From contig CATWBO010000048.1 in NCBI GenBank assembly GCA_958349055.1, positions 1-11,955 on the forward strand: DNA of 11,955 nucleotides. Direction: 5' to 3'. This document shows positions 1-4,811 of the stretch, piece after piece. The stretch's first letter is position 1. Each line of letters opens with the position of its first letter. The translations under genes and the position numbers were made by a program. The DNA comes from an uncultured bacterium (GTDB taxonomy: Bacteria > Actinomycetota > Coriobacteriia > Coriobacteriales > Coriobacteriaceae). Below the pieces are notes generated by a model. It searched no databases, was not told where the DNA came from, and saw nothing but the letters and a program-made list of their open reading frames with translations.

Positions 1-53
1 GCACAACCTTGCCAAGGTTGGGGTCGCGGGTTCGAGCCCCGTTGTCCGCTCCA
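1..53 (+). tRNA. tRNA-Gly (GCC), 5' truncated by window edge
   Basis: The visible part is the end of the D arm, an anticodon stem-loop with loop TTGCCAA (anticodon GCC), a T arm with GGTTCGAGCC, the 3' acceptor strand TGTCCGC and an encoded TCCA end. It is identical over its whole visible length to the complete copies at 204-279 and 4026-4101. The 5' half lies outside the window. Confidence 0.95.
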
Positions 54-63
54 TTGCATTTCC

Positions 64-86
64 GGACCGTTTAGGCGGTCCTTTTT
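64..86 (+). terminator. Terminator-like hairpin between tRNA-Gly and tRNA-Cys
   Basis: GGACCG (64-69) pairs with CGGTCC (76-81) around a 6-nt loop and is followed by five T. The T run ends one base before tRNA-Cys, so no promoter fits between. The hairpin may therefore act as a leaky terminator or a processing signal, not as a full stop. Confidence 0.6.
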
Positions 87-87
87 C

Positions 88-161
88 GGCGAAGTGGCCA
101 AGTGGTAAGGCAGAGGCCTGCAAAGCCTTTACCCCCGGTTCGAATCCGGGCTTCGCCTCCA
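88..161 (+). tRNA. tRNA-Cys (GCA)
   Basis: Acceptor strands GGCGAAG (88-94) and CTTCGCC (151-157) pair perfectly. The anticodon loop CTGCAAA gives anticodon GCA, and the T arm contains GGTTCGAATCC. The discriminator base is T158, the U73 expected for tRNA-Cys, and CCA is encoded at 159-161. It lies between two tRNA-Gly genes and has no promoter of its own in the 34-nt gap upstream, so it is probably co-transcribed with the preceding tRNA-Gly. Confidence 0.97.
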
Positions 162-170
162 GGCAACATC

Positions 171-192
171 CGGGCGCTCCGGCGCCCGTTTT
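171..192 (+). terminator. Terminator-like hairpin after tRNA-Cys
   Basis: CGGGCGC (171-177) pairs with GCGCCCG (182-188) around the tetraloop TCCG and is followed by TTTTG. It looks like an intrinsic terminator, yet the next tRNA starts 11 nt after the T tract, which leaves no room for a separate promoter. Confidence 0.7.
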
Positions 193-203
193 GTTTTACA
201 TAT

Positions 204-279
204 GCGGACATGGCTCAGTTGGTAGAGCACAACCTTGCCAAGGTTGGGGTCGCGGGTTCGAGCCCCGTTGTCCGCTCCA
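204..279 (+). tRNA. tRNA-Gly (GCC)
   Basis: This is a complete 76-nt cloverleaf. GCGGACA (204-210) pairs with TGTCCGC, the D arm is GCTCAGTTGGTAGAGC, the anticodon loop is TTGCCAA (anticodon GCC), and the discriminator T and CCA are encoded. It is the second of three identical tRNA-Gly copies in the window. It ends the cluster, with a strong terminator just downstream. Confidence 0.98.
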
Positions 280-287
280 CTAATTTT

Positions 288-314
288 ACGCGGTTCTAAC
301 GAACCGCGTTTTTT
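288..314 (+). terminator. Intrinsic terminator of the tRNA cluster
   Basis: ACGCGGTTC (288-296) pairs with GAACCGCGT (301-309) around the loop TAAC. The stem is nine bp and perfect, and the T run continues to 314. This is a textbook Rho-independent terminator closing the Gly-Cys-Gly tRNA cluster. Confidence 0.85.
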
Positions 315-432
315 GTTGACGCTGCGCGGCGCCCCAGCACCCCGCCTCGCCCCTCAGCTTCACGGGCGTGGCCGTCCGGCCTACGCCCGCTTGCTTCGAG
401 GCGATCCGGAGCACTGGGACGCCGCTCGCTCA
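315..432. other. GC-rich flank with an imperfect hairpin, no gene
   Basis: This lies between the tRNA terminator and the insertion sequence. No reading frame here is convincing. The one clear structure is CGGGCGTGGCC (363-373) pairing with GGCCTACGCCCG (378-389) around GTCC, with a single bulged A. It has no T tract, so it is not an obvious terminator. It may be part of the insertion target or a remnant of another element. Confidence 0.4.
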
Positions 433-446
433 TATGACCCAATCCG
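433..446 (+). repeat. Subterminal inverted repeat, right end of the IS
   Basis: TATGACCCAATCCG at this position is the exact reverse complement of 1943-1956. The match does not extend by even one base on either side. In recombinase sense this is the downstream (right) end. Confidence 0.8.
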
Positions 447-710
447 CTGTCAAGAGCCACAATGGCCCCGCCGGCCGCTTGCAATCGGTCGGCGGGGCCT
501 GCCGTTGAACCCGTCCCGGTCCGCCCCCGGCATGTCGTCGACGCCTTCGGCTCAGTCTCATATCCGCGGATACCGCTCCGGCGGCCCGCAATCCTCTCCT
601 TCGGCGGGGTTCCCCTAGTCTGTCTTCGCGCATGCGGCGACCGCCGCGCGCACAGCGAGAACGGGAGTGTCCCCGAAGGCTGCCCGGCTCGCCGGGACGG
701 GGGCTTATGT
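447..710 (-). ncRNA. Candidate guide-RNA (seekRNA/bridge RNA) region of the IS
   Basis: This is the 264 nt between the recombinase stop codon and the right-end inverted repeat, read on the minus strand. It holds no convincing ORF but several stem-loops. GGCCCCGCCG (464-473) pairs perfectly with CGGCGGGGCC (490-499), and the stem can extend inward by four pairs (474-477 with 486-489) to leave an 8-nt loop. A short CCCGG/CCGGG hairpin lies at 683-696, next to the stop codon. A 12-bp palindrome TATCCGCGGATA lies at 561-572. In IS1111-type elements this end encodes the short RNA that guides target choice. That this RNA exists here is inferred from position and structure; its guide segments could not be assigned. 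Confidence 0.4.
448..453 (-). promoter_or_regulatory. Outward-facing consensus -35 (TTGACA) at the IS right end
   Basis: On the minus strand this reads TTGACA, a perfect -35 hexamer, and points out of the element. In the integrated form no good -10 follows at 16-18 nt. If the ends are joined in a circle, TATGAC of the left-end repeat (1951-1956) would follow after 15 nt plus the few terminal bases. That would give a strong junction promoter of the kind described for IS110-family circles. Confidence 0.45.
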
Positions 711-1832
711 CTATTCCGCGCCCTCCCGGCACATCATGCCGAGGGCCCACAGCAACCTCACGAGCTCGGCGGCGGTGGCGGCGTTCGCCTTCGCCTGGGG
801 CATGCCCCTCTCGAGCATCTCCTCGCGTCGCCGGAGCAGGCGCTCGGACCCCTTCCTCCCGTGCATCCTTATCTCGAGCGGGACTCCGGAGCCCTTGGGC
901 ATCAGCTTGGGCTGGTGCCCGGCCTGGGCGTAGCGCCAGGACCCCTCGACCGCCAGCCTCCTGACGAGCGCGTTGCCGGCCCCGCTGATTCCGCCGAGTC
1001 GCACGGAGTCGGCGCTCGACCTCTGCTTCGGGGCGAGGCCGAAGTAGGCCGTCACCTGCCTGCCGGAGCGGAACCTCGAGAAGTCGCCGACCTCGGACGC
1101 GAAGGCGGCGGCGAGCACGAACCCGCACCCCTTGATGGACTGGAGCGCCTCGACCTCGGCCGAGAGGGGGCCCGCCGCGACGGCGGCCCTGTACTCGGCG
1201 AGGAGGGCCTCCCTCGTCTCGTCGGCCGCCTCGACCTCGTTCCTCAGCGCCGCCAGCGCCCGGATGCCGCCGTCGTCGGCGGGCCGCACCTTGTCGAGCC
1301 ACCTGAGGAAGCCGTACGTCCAGTACTTCCGGGGGTTTCCCGCCGGCGTCGTGCCGCCGTAGACGTAGCCCCGGCGGGCGAGGAACGCCAGGAGCCGCTG
1401 CTTCGCCGCCGCGAGCCTGGCGGTCGCCGCGTCGTGGGCGGCGGCGAGGTCCCTGAGCCCCTCGATCTCGGGGGACGGCACCCATACCGGGGTGACGTCG
1501 TGCGACAGTATCGCCTTGGCCATCCTGGCCGCGTCGTTGCGGTCGTTCTTGGACGAGAGGTCGGCCGCCGATCTCGGGACCTTGGAGACGGCCGCGACGA
1601 CGCAGTCGACGCCGAGGGCCGACAGCTCCCTCTGCGGCGCGAAGCCGAGGTAGCCGCTCTCGTAGGCGGCGAGCGACGGGCCCGGGAAGCCCGACATCCA
1701 CTCCGCGACCTCGCCCCACGGGTTGCCGCGGAACCTCCTCGCCACGGCCTCGCCCGTCTCCGCGTTGAGCGCGCAGACGGTGGTGGACCTGAGGTGTACG
1801 TCCATTCCGAAGGCGGTAGAATATCTAGGCAC
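711..1832 (-). CDS. IS110/IS1111-family DEDD recombinase (transposase)
   Basis: This 373-residue RNA-guided recombinase should catalyse excision and insertion of the element through a circular intermediate. The N-terminal RuvC-like DEDD domain shows GMDVH (D11), AAYESGY (E58) and SKNDRNDA (D97, D100). A helical linker follows. The C-terminal Transposase_20 domain begins near LQSIKGCGFVLA (about 230) and includes FGLAPKQ and GGISGAGNALVRR, whose S283 is the likely catalytic serine. The GTG start at 1832 puts GMDVH at residue 9, typical of the family, and has GGGAGG five nt upstream. That Shine-Dalgarno is part of the small palindrome GGGAGGCTCCC. The next in-frame ATG (1805) would remove the first strand of the fold. 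No frameshift or missing catalytic residue is seen. The gene is more GC-rich than its neighbours, consistent with recent acquisition. Confidence 0.93.
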   Translation of the reverse strand: MPRYSTAFGMDVHLRSTTVCALNAETGEAVARRFRGNPWGEVAEWMSGFPGPSLAAYESGYLGFAPQRELSALGVDCVVAAVSKVPRSAADLSSKNDRNDAARMAKAILSHDVTPVWVPSPEIEGLRDLAAAHDAATARLAAAKQRLLAFLARRGYVYGGTTPAGNPRKYWTYGFLRWLDKVRPADDGGIRALAALRNEVEAADETREALLAEYRAAVAAGPLSAEVEALQSIKGCGFVLAAAFASEVGDFSRFRSGRQVTAYFGLAPKQRSSADSVRLGGISGAGNALVRRLAVEGSWRYAQAGHQPKLMPKGSGVPLEIRMHGRKGSERLLRRREEMLERGMPQAKANAATAAELVRLLWALGMMCREGAE

Positions 1833-1942
1833 GGGAGCCTCCCAACCTCGTTGCGGCGCGGCTGCGCCTCTGGCACTTCAACAACATTGTCGCAGCCCCG
1901 ACCCGCGGTCACGAGCGGGGGCTCCTGTCGTTTCCGTGCCCT

Positions 1943-1956
1943 CGGATTGGGTCATA
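1943..1956 (-). repeat. Subterminal inverted repeat, left end of the IS
   Basis: CGGATTGGGTCATA on the plus strand is the exact reverse complement of 433-446. On the minus strand the repeat starts with TATGAC, which could serve as the -10 half of a circle-junction promoter. It lies 110 bp upstream of the recombinase start. Confidence 0.8.
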
Positions 1957-2150
1957 GTGTCTGTCGTGGTCGGGGGAGCGGGTCTCCCGTTCTTTTCGCC
2001 GAATTGGTCGATCCGTCCTAGGAGGCTCGAACCCGAGAGGGAGCGAGTATTTTTGGGGGCGTGGGTGGGGCGTTGTTTGTCGCGAATGTCTGCCTTGGGC
2101 GTATCATCGTGGGCATCTCGCAAAACCTCGTTGCAAGGGAGATGCGCCCC
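1957..2150 (+). other. Flank and leader upstream of the GH13 gene
   Basis: No gene is seen here. A hairpin GGGAG-CTCCC lies near 1974-1988, followed by a short T-rich stretch. A weak promoter candidate is TTGTCG (2077-2082), 19 nt, TATCAT (2102-2107). A leader hairpin pairs GGGCATCTC (2111-2119) with GAGATGC (2139-2145) plus CCC after one bulged base. It is continued inward by GCAA (2120-2123) with TTGC (2131-2134), and it covers part of the AAGGGAG Shine-Dalgarno (2135-2141). Confidence 0.35.
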
Positions 2151-3884
2151 ATGGCTACAGAAAAAACCTCTTCGCGCTCATGGATGTCCGATGCCGCGAT
2201 CTATCAGATCTACCCGCGCTCGTTTAAGGATTCGACTGGTTCGGGTCTGGGCGATATCGCGGGCATTACCCAGCAGATGGACTATCTTGAGCAGCTGGGT
2301 ATCGAGGCCATCTGGCTGAGCCCGTTTTACCCATCGCCTCTTGTTGATGGCGGCTATGATGTGGCGGACTACTGCGATGTCGACCCACGTCTCGGCTCGC
2401 TTGACGATTTCGATGACATGATCGCTGCGGCTCACGCGCACGGCATCAAGGTCATCGTCGACATCGTGCCCAACCATTCGTCCAACCAGCACCCCTGGTT
2501 CAAAGCCGCTCTTGCCGCCGGCCCCGGATCGCCCGAGCGCGCCCGTTATATCTTCCGCGATGGTCGCGGCGAGCACGGCGAGCTGCCTCCCACCAATTGG
2601 AATGCCAACTTTGGCGGCCCCGCCTGGACGCGCGTCGCGGACGGTCAGTGGTATCTGCACATGTTTACGCCCGAGCAGCCGGACTTTGACTGGTCGTGCC
2701 CCGAGGTTCATGCGTTCTTTTGCGACGTCCTGGCGTTTTGGAGCGATCGAGGCGTCGATGGCTTTCGCATTGATGTGGCGCACGGTCTCGCCAAGGATCT
2801 CGACCGCGATGACCTCGACCGGTGGCATCTCGCCGAGGGCGATGACATGGTTGAGGACGGCACCCATCCGCTGTGGGACCGCAACGAGGTCCACGAGATC
2901 TATCGCGAGTGGCGCCGCGTGTTCGACCGCTATGATCCGCCACGCAGCGCCGTTGCCGAGGCGTGGGTGCTGCCCGAGCGCCAGTATCTCTACGCGCGTC
3001 CCAGCGAGCTTGGCCAGACATTCAACTTTGAGTTTGCCAAGGCCACTTGGACCTATGATGACATGCACGCTGCAATCGAGGAGGGCTTGAAGGCAGCTAT
3101 AGAATCCGATTCCGCCTCGACCTGGGTGCTCTCCAACCACGACGTGCCGCGCGTGGCGACGCGCTATGCCCTGCCGCAGATCAAGGCGACGCGCTACCAC
3201 CAGATTGCGCTCGACTGGCTCTTACGCGACGGGTCGTCTTATGACGAGGACCGTGAACTCGGCGAGCGCCGCGCGCGGGCGGCCCTTTTGCTCGAGCTGG
3301 CGCTTCCGGGCTCGGCATACGTGTATCAGGGTGAGGAGCTCGGCCTTTTTGAGGTGGCTGATATCCCGTGGGCTGCACTCGAAGATCCTACTGCGACCAA
3401 TACGCACGGACCGAAGCGCGAGAAGGGGCGCGACGGCTGTCGCGTGCCCCTGCCGTGGGTGGCGGCGGACGATCCCGCGCGGGGCGGATCGTTTGGGTTT
3501 TCGCCGGCGGACGCCGATGCGGCGCCCCATCTGCCGCAGCCTGCATGGTTTTCCGATTACGCTGCCGATAGGGAAGAAGCGGACCCGACATCGATGCTTG
3601 CGCTCTATCGTGACGCCCTCTGGCTGCGGCGCAAGCTGCGCGGTTGCGCCAACGATCTTGCGTGGCTCGATCTTGACGGGCGCACCGGCCTTGCGGATGG
3701 TGCCGAGGGCGCTGAGGGCGGCGTCATCGCCTATCGCCGCGACAACGGCTGGGCGTGTGTGACGAACTTCGGCGCAGCACCCGTGGAGCTGCCGGCGGGC
3801 AGGGTCCTGCTCACTTCATCACCGCTTGTAGACGGTAGGCTCGCACAGGATAGCTCTGCCTGGATCATGCTCGGTGAGATGTAA
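2151..3884 (+). CDS. GH13 alpha-glucosidase
   Basis: This 577-residue cytoplasmic enzyme (no signal peptide) is predicted to release glucose from the non-reducing ends of malto- or isomalto-oligosaccharides. The (beta/alpha)8 barrel opens with AIYQIYPRSFKD (17-27). The four GH13 regions are DIVPNHSS (104-111), GFRIDVAHG (nucleophile D208), AEAW (acid/base E270) and SNHDVPR (transition-state stabiliser D331). NWNANFGGPAW (149-159) and the DVAHG sequence resemble the actinobacterial alpha-glucosidases of subfamily GH13_30; a valine after the nucleophile is also seen in oligo-1,6-glucosidases, so linkage preference is open. The start at 2151 has AAGGGAG nine nt upstream and gives the usual N-terminus; upstream in-frame codons add only unrelated residues. 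No transporter or regulator gene is adjacent, so its sugar supply is not shown by context. Confidence 0.92.
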   Translation: MATEKTSSRSWMSDAAIYQIYPRSFKDSTGSGLGDIAGITQQMDYLEQLGIEAIWLSPFYPSPLVDGGYDVADYCDVDPRLGSLDDFDDMIAAAHAHGIKVIVDIVPNHSSNQHPWFKAALAAGPGSPERARYIFRDGRGEHGELPPTNWNANFGGPAWTRVADGQWYLHMFTPEQPDFDWSCPEVHAFFCDVLAFWSDRGVDGFRIDVAHGLAKDLDRDDLDRWHLAEGDDMVEDGTHPLWDRNEVHEIYREWRRVFDRYDPPRSAVAEAWVLPERQYLYARPSELGQTFNFEFAKATWTYDDMHAAIEEGLKAAIESDSASTWVLSNHDVPRVATRYALPQIKATRYHQIALDWLLRDGSSYDEDRELGERRARAALLLELALPGSAYVYQGEELGLFEVADIPWAALEDPTATNTHGPKREKGRDGCRVPLPWVAADDPARGGSFGFSPADADAAPHLPQPAWFSDYAADREEADPTSMLALYRDALWLRRKLRGCANDLAWLDLDGRTGLADGAEGAEGGVIAYRRDNGWACVTNFGAAPVELPAGRVLLTSSPLVDGRLAQDSSAWIMLGEM

Positions 3885-3984
3885 GGGCCTCTTGCGGCGA
3901 GTTTGCGTTTGCCTACACCTTCCGTGGCGGCTGATGTCTTCGCGAAGTTCGCGAGGGCGTCGCAAAACTTTTCAAAAAAAGTTC

Positions 3985-4013
3985 TTGCATAGGATGCAGG
4001 TATCACGTAAGAT
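3985..4013 (+). promoter_or_regulatory. Promoter of the tRNA-Gly-Val operon
   Basis: TTGCAT (3985-3990), a 17-nt spacer and TAAGAT (4008-4013) form a good sigma-70-type promoter. It would start transcription around 4020, just ahead of tRNA-Gly at 4026. No other promoter is needed for the two tRNAs. Confidence 0.7.
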
Positions 4014-4025
4014 TAATCCTCGTAA

Positions 4026-4101
4026 GCGGACATGGCTCAGTTGGTAGAGCACAACCTTGCCAAGGTTGGGGTCGCGGGTTCGAGCCCCGTTGTCCGCTCC
4101 A
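4026..4101 (+). tRNA. tRNA-Gly (GCC), third identical copy
   Basis: It is base-for-base identical to 204-279: acceptor strands GCGGACA/TGTCCGC, anticodon GCC and encoded CCA. It lies three nt before tRNA-Val and shares its promoter and terminator. The identical copies on either side of the IS and the GH13 gene form direct repeats about 3.8 kb apart. Confidence 0.98.
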
Positions 4102-4104
4102 TTT

Positions 4105-4179
4105 GGGCGTTTAGCTCAGGGGGAGAGCGCTTCCCTGACACGGAAGAGGTCAGAAGTTCAAATCTTCTAACGCCCACCA
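4105..4179 (+). tRNA. tRNA-Val (GAC)
   Basis: GGGCGTT (4105-4111) pairs with AACGCCC (4169-4175). The anticodon stem CTTCC/GGAAG encloses CTGACAC, giving anticodon GAC. The discriminator is A4176 and CCA is encoded at 4177-4179. It is the second tRNA of the Gly-Val operon. Confidence 0.97.
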
Positions 4180-4187
4180 AATGTTCG

Positions 4188-4218
4188 CAGCTCAGAGGCT
4201 ATGTCTCTGGGCTGTTTT
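4188..4218 (+). terminator. Intrinsic terminator of the tRNA-Gly-Val operon
   Basis: CAGCTCAGAG (4188-4197) pairs with CTCTGGGCTG (4205-4214), ten pairs including one G-T wobble, around a 7-nt loop. It is followed by TTTTGTTTT. Confidence 0.8.
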
Positions 4219-4223
4219 GTTTT

Positions 4224-4520
4224 ACCATAAAACGCACCACAAAATAGACCACCAAATATTGATCCAAGGTCTGTACGCGATGGTCTTCGCATCCCGTAGG
4301 GGTGCCGGCAGAATGCATACGTCCTGGCCGATCGTGACCGCAACATGTTGGTCAAGCATAATCTTTTGGATTCTTTTGGCGTGAGCGGCTTGGTTTTGGT
4401 AGGATTTGTCAGCGGCGCGGTTGAGGGGGTTTCAAAACTGCCGTGCAGGTAGTCGAGCTGATAACGTTTTAGCATTCTGCCAAGAGCCCTTCATTTTTAA
4501 TGCGTCTGCAAAATGACTAA
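4224..4520. other. Gene-free, relatively AT-rich spacer
   Basis: No convincing gene is seen between the tRNA terminator and the nrdD promoter. The minus strand has an open stretch (4222-4434) that encodes a fairly protein-like sequence including MLDQHVAVTIGQDV from an ATG at 4359. It has no good ribosome-binding site and no family I recognise. It could be the decayed end of a lost gene, for example from an island at the tRNA-Val 3' end, or chance. A possible second promoter for the downstream gene is TTGCTT (4521-4526), 16 nt, TATATG (4543-4548). Confidence 0.35.
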
Positions 4521-4538
4521 TTGCTTTGACCTGCTGAA

Positions 4539-4554
4539 ACACTATATGTTGTGT
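4539..4554 (+). promoter_or_regulatory. NrdR box upstream of nrdD
   Basis: ACACTATATGTTGTGT matches the published NrdR operator consensus (ACACWATATATWGTGT) at all but one position. It ends directly before the -35 hexamer of the nrdD promoter, so a bound NrdR (the ATP/dATP-sensing repressor of ribonucleotide reductase genes) would block RNA polymerase. The usual second box about three helical turns away is not clear. A very degenerate ACAGGATATAGATG-like match at about 4573-4588 overlaps the -10, with a centre spacing near 34 bp. Confidence 0.8.
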
Positions 4555-4584
4555 TTGACCTAAAAAAAGAATACAGGATATAGA
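4555..4584 (+). promoter_or_regulatory. nrdD promoter
   Basis: TTGACC (4555-4560), an 18-nt A-rich spacer and TATAGA (4579-4584) make a plausible sigma-70 promoter. It would start transcription near 4591 and leave a leader of about 220 nt. The NrdR box abuts its -35. Confidence 0.6.
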
Positions 4585-4590
4585 TGCCTC

Positions 4591-4811
4591 TTTGTCGTAT
4601 GATAGATGGCGGACAGAGAACGAAGACCTTAACTGCCTCTTTTGAACGTGTCCTTGAGCCGCTTGATCGGCTTCTGGGAATGTCCGCATGGAGGCTTATG
4701 GTTTATCGAGAACACAGATTGCGCGACGGCGCCGCAAGACAGGGACAGGCCCTGCCGGGCATCGTTTGGCTCTGAAGCGCAATGAGGCTACGATGCGAAA
4801 GAGGCAAGAGG
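4591..4811 (+). other. Long untranslated leader of nrdD
   Basis: Between the predicted transcription start and nrdD lie about 220 nt with no convincing gene. Small hairpins are GAGCCG (4656-4661) with CGGCTT (4668-4673, one wobble) and CAGGG (4740-4744) with CCCTG (4750-4754). I do not recognise a known riboswitch. The leader could hold regulatory structure, or the true promoter could be closer to the gene. Confidence 0.35.

Larger units (their letters stand above)
433..1956 (-). mobile_element. IS110-family (IS1111-like) insertion sequence
   Basis: A DEDD recombinase gene (711-1832, minus strand) is framed by a perfect 14-bp inverted repeat at 433-446 and 1943-1956. Classical IS110 elements lack inverted repeats, while the IS1111 subgroup has subterminal ones of about this size. 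In recombinase sense, 110 nt of non-coding DNA lies upstream of the gene and 264 nt downstream (447-710). The long downstream non-coding end is the IS1111 arrangement, in which it encodes the guide (seek/bridge) RNA. The true ends should lie a few bases outside the repeats and cannot be fixed from one copy. No target duplication is visible, as expected for the family. The element is intact in frame and may be active. Confidence 0.75.

Noticed and set aside
102..299. Reading frame over the tRNA genes (MAQLVEHNLAKVGVAGSSPVVRS-type), repeated at 4032-4247
   Set aside because: This is the translation of tRNA-Gly itself, a known annotation artefact.
430..2021. Very long open frames on both strands across the IS (for example 462-2021 plus, 430-1719 minus)
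   Set aside because: They are arginine-, glycine- and proline-rich shadows of the GC-rich recombinase gene and show no family motifs.
2024..2035. GGCTCGAACCCG, the reverse complement of the tRNA-Gly T-arm
   Set aside because: The flanking bases do not form a T stem or acceptor, so this is not a tRNA or a clear att remnant.
1844..2134. Direct repeat AACCTCGTTGC at 1844-1854 and 2124-2134 around the IS left end
   Set aside because: An 11-base match is expected by chance in a window of this size and does not bracket the element.
2178..3200. 340-codon minus-strand frame inside the GH13 gene
   Set aside because: It is antisense to a gene with all four GH13 motifs; a mirror effect of codon bias.
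3938..3954. Overlapping palindromes CTTCGCGAAG and TCGCGAAGTTCGCGA after the GH13 gene
   Set aside because: There is no T tract and the one-base centre cannot form a good hairpin; no regulator nearby supports an operator.
4584..4775. 63-codon plus-strand frame in the nrdD leader (MPLCRMIDGG...)
   Set aside because: It has no ribosome-binding site and begins at the promoter -10; composition is not convincing.
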